Source: an uncultured bacterium
GTDB lineage: Bacteria > Verrucomicrobiota > Verrucomicrobiia > CAIQCK01
NCBI GenBank assembly: GCA_903870275.1
Contig: CAIQCK010000012.1
Span: 1-64,000, forward strand
Direction of reading: 5' to 3'
Length of the DNA stretch: 64,000 nt
Both the position numbers and the translations under genes were made by a program. Below the pieces are notes generated by a model. It had not been told where the DNA came from. It saw only the letters and a list, made by a program, of their open reading frames with translations, and did not search any database. Positions 52,026 to 60,809 of the stretch are shown piece by piece; within the stretch, counting starts at the first letter, position 1, and each line of letters starts with the position of its first letter.

Positions 52026-52854
52026 ACGCGTTCTAATTGTTGAAGATCAAGTCGGTCTAGAAGGTCGACCCTTGGAGGCGATGCTCAAAAAGGAAGGATA
52101 CAAGGTTATCGGCATTGCCGAGACAGCAAAAGACGCCGTCAAGTTCGCAATGCGCAATCGTCCGAAGGTCGTGCTAATGGACATCGAATTGGTGGGTGCC
52201 GAGGGGAAACAAGACCGTTTTGCCGGCCTTCGCGCAGCACGCAAGATCCGCGCGATTAAAGGAACCCAACTTATTTTTGTCACGGGGATTCTTGCTGAAC
52301 CCGACGTATTGTCGGAAGTGCAGAAATCGCCCGGTTACGAGTTCTTGATCAAGCCCGTAAGAAAGGCCCAATTGCTTGCATCAGTTCAGTCAGCGATCAA
52401 GAAAGCCAAACGCAAAGACTTGGTCTTTGTGAGCTACAGCCACCAAGATCGCCGTTTTGCTGAGGAGATGATGAAACAAGTCGGCGCTCTCAAGAGGCTT
52501 GGGGTTCGTTCTTGGATCGACACCCAGATTGCCCCGAGCCAAAGATGGGAAAAGGAGATCAATCGAGCCTTGGCCAAAGCCAAGGCAGCCATCTGTCTTG
52601 TTAGCCCACATTTCATTGCTTCGGATTTCATCACGAAAGTGGAGCTGCCCAAGTTGCTAAAAGCCGAGGCCAAACACGGGTTGCGTGTTTATCCAGTGTT
52701 TATCAACTTTGTTCACGATGCAATCCTCAAAGATAGGGGGCTACAGGACTTTCAGGGCATCAATCGGCCCGACGATCCTATTGCAAAATGGCGCGAACCA
52801 AAAAGGCATCAGTATTGCTGGGGCGTCTTGTGCAAGTATTTGTCGGCTCTCTAG
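52015..52854 (+). CDS. Response-regulator receiver fused to a TIR domain
   Basis: 279 residues from the ATG at 52015, inside the kinase 3' end. The receiver (1-125) begins ERVLIVEDQVGLEGRPLEAM: acidic pair E10/D11, phospho-acceptor D56 in VVLMDIELVGAEG, T90 and K113 (FLIKPV) complete the active site. After a short Lys-rich linker a TIR domain (134-255) follows: DLVFVSYSHQDRRFAEEM (box 1), RSWIDTQIAPSQRWEKEINRA (the Glu, E181, is at the position of the catalytic Glu of NADase TIRs), CLVSPHFIASDFI and LRVYPVFINF. TIR domains either act as NADases in bacterial immunity or as adaptors. Here phosphorylation by the adjacent kinase would be the switch. REC-TIR coupling of this kind is unusual and its output is unproven. 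Confidence 0.9.
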   Translation: MAHERVLIVEDQVGLEGRPLEAMLKKEGYKVIGIAETAKDAVKFAMRNRPKVVLMDIELVGAEGKQDRFAGLRAARKIRAIKGTQLIFVTGILAEPDVLSEVQKSPGYEFLIKPVRKAQLLASVQSAIKKAKRKDLVFVSYSHQDRRFAEEMMKQVGALKRLGVRSWIDTQIAPSQRWEKEINRALAKAKAAICLVSPHFIASDFITKVELPKLLKAEAKHGLRVYPVFINFVHDAILKDRGLQDFQGINRPDDPIAKWREPKRHQYCWGVLCKYLSAL

Positions 52855-53042
52855 GCAAAATGAAATTAGCCGCGATATGAATTCCAACTGCTTGCTTCCA
52901 GCGACGGGCATGCTTCGGCAAGGGCAGCAAACCAAATTCGTGACACGCGGTTGACGAAGTGCAAAGATGCGCGCGTCGCCCGTGAGTGACATCTCAGTTG
53001 AAGAGATCGCAAATCCGTCTCTCGAACCATAGGAGTCATGAC
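52855..53042. other. 188-nt spacer right of the cassette
   Basis: No gene, inverted repeat or att-like sequence was found by eye. It has intermediate base composition and marks the right edge of the low-GC patch. AGGAG at 53031-53035 is the ribosome-binding site of the next gene. Confidence 0.4.
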
Positions 53043-55832
53043 ATGACTGGAAACCAATCCCCCATTCGGTGGTCATTGTTTGCCGCTTGGTGCGCGGCCG
53101 TGCTTTGGAGCGCCGGCGCGGGGCCGTTGGGAGCGCAGGAGCCGACGGCGTGGAAGGCCGGCGTCGCGTCGGTGAAGATCACGCCGGAGGGGCCGGCCTG
53201 GATGTCCGGTTACGGGTCGCGCACGAAGCCTTCGGAAGGCGTGGCGTGCGACCTCTTCGCCAAGGCCCTCGCCATCGAAGACCCCTGCGGCACCCGGCTG
53301 GTGATCGTGACGATGGACCTCATCACCGTGCCGCGAGCGTTGCACGACTGGCTGGAAAACCAATTGAACAAAAAGTCCGGCCTCGCGCGCGGTTCGCTGC
53401 TGTTGAACTGTTCGCACACGCACTGCGGGCCGGAGTTGAGCATGTCGGCCCTCGCCAGCCGCATGCTGAAGCCCGAATTCGCCCCCGTCACGGAAAAATA
53501 CACGGCGCGGTTGAAGGAGCAGCTCCTGACGATTGCCGGCGACGCGCTGACGCGGCTCGCGCCCGCGAAACTCGACTACATGCGCTCGCGCTGCGGCTTC
53601 GCCATGAACCGCCGCCGCCCGACGCCGACCGGCTACTCCAACGCGCCGAACTCCGCCGGACCGGTGGACCACGACGTGCCGGTGCTGCGAGTGACCGACC
53701 CGCAGGGCAAGCTCGTGGCCGTGTTGTTCGGCTACGCCTGCCACAACACCACGTGCGGCGACTACATGATCCGCGGCGATTACGCCGGCTACGCGCAGCA
53801 GTATCTGGAGGAAGCGCACCCAGGCGTGACCGCGATGTTCATGATCGGCTGCGGCGGGGATCAAAACCCGTATCCGCGGCGCACCGAGGAGTTGTGCAAG
53901 CAACACGGGCGCTCGCTGGCGGTGGCCGTGGACGCCGCGCTGGATACCGTGCCGAAACCGTTGCGCGGCCCGCTGAGTGTCGCGTTCGCGGACGTGCCGC
54001 TGGATTTTGCCCCGGTGCCGCCGCGCGAGGAACTGGAGAAGACTGCCGCCACGACCGGTGAACCCGCGCGCACTCACGCGGCGATCCTGCTGAAGCAACT
54101 CAAGGAGGACGGCAGGATTTGCATGACGCATGCATGCCCGGTGCAGGTGGTGCGTTTCGGTTCCGACTTGACGCTTGTGGCCATCGCCGGCGAAACCTGC
54201 GTGGACTACTCGCTGCGACTCAAACGCGAACTCGCCGGCCCGGCGGTCTGGGTGGCCGGCTACAGCAACGACGTCTTCGCCTATCTGCCGTCGCTGCGGG
54301 TATTGCGCGAAGGCGGCTACGAGGCGGGCGACGCGATGGCCTGGTATTCCCTGCCGGGGCCGTTCACCGAGACGGTCGAGGATCGCGTCGTTTCCAAAAT
54401 CCTCCAGTTGGCGCGCGCGCCCATCGAGTCGGTGCCCGCCGCGGTGGACCTGAACATCGGCGAGCAAAAGACGGTGACGATGTGCAACGGCAGGACCGCG
54501 ACGGTGAAGCTGCTGCGTGTCGAAGAAAAACGCGACAGTCTCCGCCTCGCCCTGCGCGGTGCGCGCGTGACCGTCGAACTGAACGGCCAGCCGTTGACGC
54601 TCGATAGCGCGACGTATCATCTGCCGGTCACCGCCGCCGGCGTGCAGATTGATTGCCCGATCATCCAAAACTACAACGAAGACGGTGGCGACAACTGGGG
54701 CCTTGATGCCGACGCGCGGTTGCGGCTCTGGCCGGCGGGTTATCCGTGGATCACGCCGGGCACGTTCGGTTATCCGCTTCACGAGCGATGGTTCGCCAGC
54801 CACACGTTGATGGCCAACCAGATCGCCGACGGCGAGCAGGTCAAAAAGAAGCTGGTCTATTACCATTGGGGCCTCGACTTCGGCGGCGCGGAGCGGATGG
54901 AGACTGTTTTTGCCGCCACCGACGGCGAGGTCGTGTCGGTCGCCAACGAGGTTTTGGAAAAGGGCAAGTATCCCGCGCTGGTGAAACCGCGCGCCGACGT
55001 GATCTATCTGCGCGACGGCCGCGGCTGGTTTTACCGCTACAGCCATCTCGATTCGATTGACCCGGCCGTGACGCTCGGCGCGCGCGTCAAGATCGGGCAG
55101 AAGATCGGCGTGCTCGGCAAGAAGGGCGCCAGCGGCGGCTGGTCGCATCTGCATTTCGACATCGTCGCGCCGCAGCCGAGCGGGCGGTGGGGCATTCTGG
55201 AGCCTTACGCGCTCGTCTGGCAGGCGTATCACGACGCGCATCCGCTGGACGTGCTCCAGGCCGTGGCGAGGCCGCATCAACTGGCCGCCGTGGGCGAGAC
55301 CGTCATGCTCGATGGCAGCCGCTCCTGGAGCCGCAGCGGCACGAACAATATCGCCAGCTATACGTGGACGTTCAGCGACGGCAAGACCGCGCGCGGCGCG
55401 AAGGTGGAGCATCGCTTCCCGAAGCCGGGCACCTACAGCGAGGTCCTCAAGATCACCGACAAGAGCAACAACATCAGCTACGACTTCGCCGAGGTGCGCG
55501 TGCGCGACAGGGAGCAGCCCGACCAGCAGCCGCCGGGAATCCACGCCGTCTACTGGCCGACGTTCGGCATCCGGGCCAACGATGAAGTCACGTTCAAGGT
55601 CCGCTCCTCCTATGTCGCGCCCGACGAAGGCGAGGAGGAATGGAATTTCGGCGACGGCTCGCCCGCCGTCCGGGTTCGCTCCGACGGCAACGTGGATGCC
55701 CATGCGCCCGACGGTTACGCGATCACGACGCACCGCTATGGGGGCGCCGGCTTTTATCTCGTCAAAGTGTCCCGCACGAACCGCCGCGGCGAAACCGCCA
55801 CCGCGCATCTTTCCGTGCGGGTCACGCCATGA
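53043..55832 (+). CDS. Exported ceramidase-like / M23 peptidase / PKD fusion protein
   Basis: 929 residues from the ATG at 53043, 7 nt after AGGAG. A signal peptide (to about residue 32, AGPLGAQEP) leads to a neutral/alkaline-ceramidase-like domain (about 35-450): KAGVASVKITPEGPAWMSGY, LLLNCSHTHCGPELS (the HxH zinc site) and LFGYACHNTTCGDY. An M23/LytM-type metallopeptidase segment follows (about 610-735; YYHWGLDFGGAERMETVFAATDGEVV ... GGWSHLHFDIV, in which HLHFD carries the family's HxH). PKD-like domains close the protein (SYTWTFSDGKTARGAKVEHRFPKPGTYS). A second ceramidase-like gene begins at 63516. Confidence 0.85.
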   Translation: MTGNQSPIRWSLFAAWCAAVLWSAGAGPLGAQEPTAWKAGVASVKITPEGPAWMSGYGSRTKPSEGVACDLFAKALAIEDPCGTRLVIVTMDLITVPRALHDWLENQLNKKSGLARGSLLLNCSHTHCGPELSMSALASRMLKPEFAPVTEKYTARLKEQLLTIAGDALTRLAPAKLDYMRSRCGFAMNRRRPTPTGYSNAPNSAGPVDHDVPVLRVTDPQGKLVAVLFGYACHNTTCGDYMIRGDYAGYAQQYLEEAHPGVTAMFMIGCGGDQNPYPRRTEELCKQHGRSLAVAVDAALDTVPKPLRGPLSVAFADVPLDFAPVPPREELEKTAATTGEPARTHAAILLKQLKEDGRICMTHACPVQVVRFGSDLTLVAIAGETCVDYSLRLKRELAGPAVWVAGYSNDVFAYLPSLRVLREGGYEAGDAMAWYSLPGPFTETVEDRVVSKILQLARAPIESVPAAVDLNIGEQKTVTMCNGRTATVKLLRVEEKRDSLRLALRGARVTVELNGQPLTLDSATYHLPVTAAGVQIDCPIIQNYNEDGGDNWGLDADARLRLWPAGYPWITPGTFGYPLHERWFASHTLMANQIADGEQVKKKLVYYHWGLDFGGAERMETVFAATDGEVVSVANEVLEKGKYPALVKPRADVIYLRDGRGWFYRYSHLDSIDPAVTLGARVKIGQKIGVLGKKGASGGWSHLHFDIVAPQPSGRWGILEPYALVWQAYHDAHPLDVLQAVARPHQLAAVGETVMLDGSRSWSRSGTNNIASYTWTFSDGKTARGAKVEHRFPKPGTYSEVLKITDKSNNISYDFAEVRVRDREQPDQQPPGIHAVYWPTFGIRANDEVTFKVRSSYVAPDEGEEEWNFGDGSPAVRVRSDGNVDAHAPDGYAITTHRYGGAGFYLVKVSRTNRRGETATAHLSVRVTP

Positions 55833-55838
55833 CGCCCG

Positions 55839-56768
55839 GTGTCATCGCGAAACCTCCAACTCAATCTCCCTACCGCGAGCGGCCTCGCGGCCATCCTGCT
55901 GTGGAGCATGACGTTTGGGATTGCCCGCAGCCTGTTGGAACACGTCGGGCCGCTGACGGCGGGCGCGTGCGCTTATTTGGTGGGCGGGTTTTTCTGCCTC
56001 GTGCGGTTGTGGTGGTCGGGGAAGATGATCGGTCATTTGCGCAGGCTGTCGCCGCGCTACCTGCTGGGCTGCGGGTCGTTGTTTGTGGTTTACACGGCGG
56101 CCATTTATCTGGCGGTGGGTCTGGCGAAGAACCGCGAGCAGGTTCTCGAAGTCGCGCTGGTGAATTACCTCTGGCCCGCCCTCACGATCCTCTTCTCGCT
56201 GCCGCTCCTGGGCAGGAAAGCCAGTGCGTGGCTGCTGCCCGGGACGGCGCTCGCCTTGGGCGGCGTGTTGTTGGTGATGACCCAGGGCACTCACACCACG
56301 TGGCAGTCGTTTGCGCGGCATGTGCAGGACAACCCGGCGGCGTATGGGCTGGCTTTGCTCGCAGCCGTCACGTGGGGCGGCTACTCCAACCTGGCCCGGC
56401 GATGGTCGGGGCCGGGAAGCGAGGGAGCCGTCGAGTTGTTCGTGCCGGCAACGGGGATTGTCCTGCTGGCGATACGGTTATTCACGCCCGAACCGGCCGA
56501 CTGGACGGCACGGTGCGTTGGCGAGGCGGCCGCTCTGGCGGCGGTCACGACCACGGCCTATGTGTTGTGGGACCTTTCCATGCGCAAGGGGAATATGCTG
56601 CTGGTGGTGGCGTGCTCGTATTTCACGCCGCTGCTGACAACGCTGGTGAGTTGCGCCTACCTGCACGTCACGCCGGGACCGAAACTCTGGATGGGCTGCC
56701 TGTTGCTGGTGTTGGGCTCGCTCGTGACCTGGCGGTCGGTTTCAGACGGGCCGCCTCGATCATCCTGA
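55839..56768 (+). CDS. EamA/DMT-superfamily exporter (YddG-like)
   Basis: A 309-residue inner-membrane protein of the drug/metabolite transporter superfamily, from a GTG at 55839 (6 nt after the preceding stop). About ten TM helices: SGLAAILLWSMTFGIARSLL, VALVNYLWPALTILFSLPLL, LALLAAVTWGGYSNLARRW and VACSYFTPLLTTLVSCAYLH. YddG-type members export aromatic amino acids or similar solutes; the N-terminus and the NYLWP segment match that subfamily. The real substrate is unknown. It may be co-transcribed with the upstream gene. Confidence 0.85.
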   Translation: MSSRNLQLNLPTASGLAAILLWSMTFGIARSLLEHVGPLTAGACAYLVGGFFCLVRLWWSGKMIGHLRRLSPRYLLGCGSLFVVYTAAIYLAVGLAKNREQVLEVALVNYLWPALTILFSLPLLGRKASAWLLPGTALALGGVLLVMTQGTHTTWQSFARHVQDNPAAYGLALLAAVTWGGYSNLARRWSGPGSEGAVELFVPATGIVLLAIRLFTPEPADWTARCVGEAAALAAVTTTAYVLWDLSMRKGNMLLVVACSYFTPLLTTLVSCAYLHVTPGPKLWMGCLLLVLGSLVTWRSVSDGPPRSS

Positions 56769-56815
56769 ACTTGCTTCAACGATTTACAGGTGTAGCCGGA
56801 CGACATGGGTTGCGA

Positions 56816-56821
56816 TAGACT
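56816..56821 (+). promoter_or_regulatory. -10 TAGACT before the TIM-barrel-like gene, leaderless
   Basis: TAGACT ends 8 nt before the GTG at 56830. The 14 nt TAGACTGCCGGGCC plus the preceding GTTGCG recur at 63495-63515 before the second ceramidase-like gene. No Shine-Dalgarno is present. Confidence 0.5.
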
Positions 56822-56829
56822 GCCGGGCC

Positions 56830-59661
56830 GTGAAAACAATTCGCTGGCTGTCCCTTCTCCTCGGGCTTTGTCTCGCTGCACATGCGGCCACTCCACAACA
56901 ATCGTCGCCGCCCCAACCGGCGATGGTTCTCAAGGGCGACTACGCCGAATACGCCATCGGCGACGACGGCGCCAACGTGCGTTTCGTGGACCGGCGCGCG
57001 GGTGTGAACTGCTGTGACTCGAAAACGAAAACTCCGTTCGCCCGCGTGAGGAAAAGCGGCAGGGAGTTCGGCGCGACGACGGCGGCATATGAGCGCGGCG
57101 TGTTGACGGCGCAATTCGGCGAGGCCGGTGTGACGGCAACGATCAAGGTCACGCCGCGCGGCCATTACTTCATCTTCGAGGTGAAAGACCTGCAGGGCGA
57201 CGGCGTGGAGGAGTTCACGTTCGTGGACGTTCCGCTGACGCTCAAGGGCCAACCGGATGATCCGTTCGCCGCCTGCGCGCTGGCGTTGAATCTCCAGACC
57301 AACGTGCGCGAGTTGCCGGGGCCGAACAGCCGCCTGCGCGCGTCGTGCTATCCGCGTTTCGGCTTCGTCGGCGCGAAGGTGGCGTTGGTCGCCTGCCCGC
57401 AGAAGTCGCTGCGCGCGGTGATGAAGGAGATCGTCAACGCCGCGCCGGAACTGCCGCGCTCGCGCATCGGCGGGCCGTGGGCGCTCGATTCGGCGAACAA
57501 TTACGGCTCGTATCTCTTCAACTCGGGCAACATGTCCGAGGAGAAGGTGGACGACTGGATCCGGCTCGCGCAAAGCCTCGGCATCACGCAGATAGATTTC
57601 CACGGCGGCCAGTCGTTTCGTTTTGGGGACTGCGAGCCGAATCCCAAGACCTATCCGCGGGGCCGGGCGAGTTTCAAGGCGGTCATCGACAAGCTGCACA
57701 AGGCGGGCATTCTCGCCGGGCTGCACACGTATGCGTTTTTCATGGCGAAAAACTGCCCGTGGGTGACGCCGGTGCCGGACCCGCGGCTCGGCAAGGACGC
57801 GACCTTTACGCTGGCCGCGCCGCTCCCGGTGGAGGCGACCGCCGTGCCGGTCGAAGAGACGACGGAGAAGATGTCGGCCGTGACCGGATTTTTCGTGCGC
57901 AACAGCGTGACGTTGCAGGTTGACGATGAACTGATCACCTACAGTGACGTGTCGCACGAGCCGCCCTGGCAGTTCACGAAATGCAAACGCGGCGCCTGGG
58001 GCACGCGCGTGGCGGCCCACGCGAAAGGCGCGAAGGTGCATCACCTGCGCGAGTGTTTCGGGCTGTTCGTGCCGGACGGCGACTCGACGCTCCTCACCGA
58101 CGTGGCGGCGAAGACGGCGGAGATGTTCAACGAGTGCGGCTTCGACATGATCTATCTCGACGCGCTCGACGGCGAGGACGCGATCGCGGGCGCGGCCAAC
58201 GGCTGGCACTACGGCTCGAAGTTCACGTTCGAAATCTGCAAGCGGCTCAAGCGGCCGGCGATCATGGAGATGAGCACGTTCCATCATCACCTCTGGTTTG
58301 TGCGGTCGCGGATGGGCGCGTGGGACCACCCGACGCGCAGCCACAAGAAGTTCGTTGATATCCACTGCGCGGGCAACGAGCCGTGCCGCCGGATGTTTCT
58401 GCCGGCGCATCTGGGCTGGTGGGCGTTCAAGACGTGGACCGGCCCGCAGGGCGAGCCGACGTTCACCGACGACATCGAGTATCTTTGCGCCAAGGCGCTC
58501 GCCAACGACAGCGGCCTTTCGGTCATGGGCATCACGCCGGAGAACGCGCCGAAGACGCCCGCGCTGCCGCGGCTGGCGGCGATTGTAAAAAGCTACGAGG
58601 AACTGCGCCGGGCGAAGTATTTCCCCGAGTCGGTGAAGGAAAAACTGCGCGTGCCGGGCGACGAGTTCACGCTGGTTGAGCAACCCAAAGGGAGGTTCCA
58701 GTTCCGCCGCGTCGAATACGACCAGCACAAAGTCCTCGGCCTCGACGGCTGGAGCAACGAATGGCGGATGACGAACAAGTTCGGCCGCCAGCCGATCCAA
58801 CTGCGCATCGAGGCGCTCATGTCCGCCGGCTCCTACGACGCTCCCGGCAACATCACGCTGGCGGACTTCGCCGACACGGGCGGATTCACCAGGCGCGTGC
58901 CGACTGCCGCCATCACCGCGAAGTTTGAACCGTCAAGCCAGTGCGTGAAGATCGGCAACGTCAGCGGCTGCTACACCGTGACGAGCAAGACGACGACGCG
59001 GCAGGGCGCGTGGTCGAACGAGGGCAAGACCTTCCTGCCGCTGGCGAACCTCACCGGCCACGAAGCGCTCGGCGTGTGGGTGCACGGCGACGGCAAGGGC
59101 GAGGTACTGAACCTCCAGTTGAAAAGCCCTGTGCACCTGTCGCACGCCGCCGGCGACCATTACATTATTGTGGACTTCACCGGCTGGCGTTACTTCGAAC
59201 TCGTCGAGCCGGAGGGGCAGCGGCACGCCGATTACCGATGGCCCTACGGCGACATTTACTCCATCTATCGCGAGTCCATCCGCCCGGCCAGCGTCGAGAG
59301 CCTGAACCTTTACCTCAACAACCTGCCGCCGAAGGACACGGCGACATGCTACCTCAGTCCCATTCGCGCACTGCCGACGGTGAAGGCGAAGCTGCGCAAC
59401 CCGGCCGTCACGCTCGGCGGCAAAACAATCACATTCCCGGTCGAGATCGAGAGCGGACAATACCTGGAGTTCCGCTCGCCAACGGACTGCAAACTCTACG
59501 GCCCCGCAGGTGAAGCGCTCGGCGACGTCACCCCGCAAGGCGACGCGCCGCTCCTCGAAGCCGGCGAGAACCCAATCAAGTTCACTTGTGAACCGCTCAC
59601 CGGCCTCAACCCGCGCGCACACGTCACGGTGATCAGCCAGGGCGATTTGATTGGCAAGTAG
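56830..59661 (+). CDS. Large exported TIM-barrel-like protein, possible glycoside hydrolase
   Basis: 943 residues from a GTG at 56830. A signal peptide (KTIRWLSLLLGLCLAAHA) is followed by a beta-rich N-terminal domain (about 30-190) and a region with TIM-barrel features (about 195-600): LGITQIDFHGGQSFRFGD, LHKAGILAGLHTYAFFMAK, MFNECGFDMIYLDALDGEDA, AIMEMSTFHHHLWFVRSR. The YLDALDG segment carries acidic residues where retaining alpha-glycosidases of clan GH-D-like folds have their nucleophile, so a polysaccharide-degrading role is possible but not shown. C-terminal beta domains (about 650-930) look like carbohydrate-binding modules. No recognised family. Two genes downstream (Gfo/Idh/MocA) suggests sugar metabolism. 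Confidence 0.7.
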   Translation: MKTIRWLSLLLGLCLAAHAATPQQSSPPQPAMVLKGDYAEYAIGDDGANVRFVDRRAGVNCCDSKTKTPFARVRKSGREFGATTAAYERGVLTAQFGEAGVTATIKVTPRGHYFIFEVKDLQGDGVEEFTFVDVPLTLKGQPDDPFAACALALNLQTNVRELPGPNSRLRASCYPRFGFVGAKVALVACPQKSLRAVMKEIVNAAPELPRSRIGGPWALDSANNYGSYLFNSGNMSEEKVDDWIRLAQSLGITQIDFHGGQSFRFGDCEPNPKTYPRGRASFKAVIDKLHKAGILAGLHTYAFFMAKNCPWVTPVPDPRLGKDATFTLAAPLPVEATAVPVEETTEKMSAVTGFFVRNSVTLQVDDELITYSDVSHEPPWQFTKCKRGAWGTRVAAHAKGAKVHHLRECFGLFVPDGDSTLLTDVAAKTAEMFNECGFDMIYLDALDGEDAIAGAANGWHYGSKFTFEICKRLKRPAIMEMSTFHHHLWFVRSRMGAWDHPTRSHKKFVDIHCAGNEPCRRMFLPAHLGWWAFKTWTGPQGEPTFTDDIEYLCAKALANDSGLSVMGITPENAPKTPALPRLAAIVKSYEELRRAKYFPESVKEKLRVPGDEFTLVEQPKGRFQFRRVEYDQHKVLGLDGWSNEWRMTNKFGRQPIQLRIEALMSAGSYDAPGNITLADFADTGGFTRRVPTAAITAKFEPSSQCVKIGNVSGCYTVTSKTTTRQGAWSNEGKTFLPLANLTGHEALGVWVHGDGKGEVLNLQLKSPVHLSHAAGDHYIIVDFTGWRYFELVEPEGQRHADYRWPYGDIYSIYRESIRPASVESLNLYLNNLPPKDTATCYLSPIRALPTVKAKLRNPAVTLGGKTITFPVEIESGQYLEFRSPTDCKLYGPAGEALGDVTPQGDAPLLEAGENPIKFTCEPLTGLNPRAHVTVISQGDLIGK

Positions 59662-59704
59662 AACTGTCGAACCCAGGAAACCATAAACACGGAGCAGACG
59701 AGCG

Positions 59705-60796
59705 ATGAAAGAATACCGCCTATCCCGCAGGACATTCGTGAAGCAATTACCCCTGACTGTCGGCGCGTTGTCGCTGGCCGCGCGGACTTCCCCGGCCGTT
59801 GAGCGAGGCGCCTTGAACGTCGGGTTCATCGGCCTCAAAGGTCATCAGGGCATTGTCGCGTTGGCGTTGAAAGACGCGGGCTGTCGCGCCGCCGTGGTGT
59901 GCGACGACGAGCGCCCCGTGCTCGACCGCGCGAAGAAATGGCCGGCCGCCGACGCCGACACGAAGTTCCACACCGACTGGCGCGCCGCGCTCGACAGCGG
60001 CAAGCTGGACATCGTGTGCGAGGCGGGCGTGGACAGTTCGCGCGCGACGATCATCAAGGCGTGCGCGGAACGCGGCATCCACGTCATCAGCGAAAAACCG
60101 CTCGCGTTCACGCTGGACGAATTGGCCGAACTGAAAAACGTTGTCGTTAAAGCACACATTCATCTCTCCATGCTGCTGACGATGCGCTTCGAGCCGGCCT
60201 ACATGGCGATGCATGAGCAGATCGTGACCAACGCCATCGGCAAAGTCTGCCAGGCGGCGATGCAGAAATCCTACAAGCTCGGCACCCGGCCCGATTGGCA
60301 GCGAAGCCACACCACCTTCAGCGGCATCATCCCGTATATCGGCATCCACGCGCTCGACCTGATCCGCTGGACGACGGGATGCGATTTCACGTCGGCGATG
60401 AGCTACCAGGGGAACACGGGCCATCCCGATCTGCGCGACATGGAGGACAACGCCAGCATCGCGCTCCAACTCACCAACGGCGGCTCCGCGGCCGTGCGGC
60501 TCGATTACTGCCGGCCCGCAATCGCCCCGACGCACGGGGATGATCGCTTGCGCGTCGCCGGCAACCAGGGCGTCATTGAGTCGTCCGAAGCCGGCAAGAA
60601 AGTCACGCTGGTCACCGAGACGGAACCTCCGCGCGAATTGCCGCTGCCGCCGGGCGGGAAGCAGTTCCTGAACTTCGTCCGCTCCATCCAGGGTCAGGAG
60701 CCTTGCGTTGTGCCCGCCGAAGATTGCTTCCGCATCACGGAGGTCGTGCTCAAGATTCGCGACGCCACGAAACGCGGCGAGCCGGTGAAGCTGTGA
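59705..60796 (+). CDS. Tat-exported Gfo/Idh/MocA-family oxidoreductase
   Basis: A 363-residue NAD(P)-dependent sugar or inositol dehydrogenase-like protein. It begins with a twin-arginine signal (SRRTFVKQLPLTVG). The mature part starts LNVGFIGLKGHQGIVALALKDAGC, in which the Rossmann glycine motif is GLKGHQG. The family EKP motif is in HVISEKPLAFTL (usual catalytic Lys), with the HxxD-like segment GIHALDLIRWTTG. PVC bacteria often carry many such exported copies with unknown substrates. It follows the TIM-barrel-like gene by 43 nt and is likely in the same transcript. Confidence 0.88.
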   Translation: MKEYRLSRRTFVKQLPLTVGALSLAARTSPAVERGALNVGFIGLKGHQGIVALALKDAGCRAAVVCDDERPVLDRAKKWPAADADTKFHTDWRAALDSGKLDIVCEAGVDSSRATIIKACAERGIHVISEKPLAFTLDELAELKNVVVKAHIHLSMLLTMRFEPAYMAMHEQIVTNAIGKVCQAAMQKSYKLGTRPDWQRSHTTFSGIIPYIGIHALDLIRWTTGCDFTSAMSYQGNTGHPDLRDMEDNASIALQLTNGGSAAVRLDYCRPAIAPTHGDDRLRVAGNQGVIESSEAGKKVTLVTETEPPRELPLPPGGKQFLNFVRSIQGQEPCVVPAEDCFRITEVVLKIRDATKRGEPVKL

Positions 60797-60809
60797 CCGT
60801 CGCGGCGGT

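Noticed and set aside
52855..53042. att site or integrase scar at the right edge of the low-GC cassette
   Set aside because: No direct repeat matching the left edge (48405-48440), no tRNA and no integrase gene; transfer is inferred from composition only.
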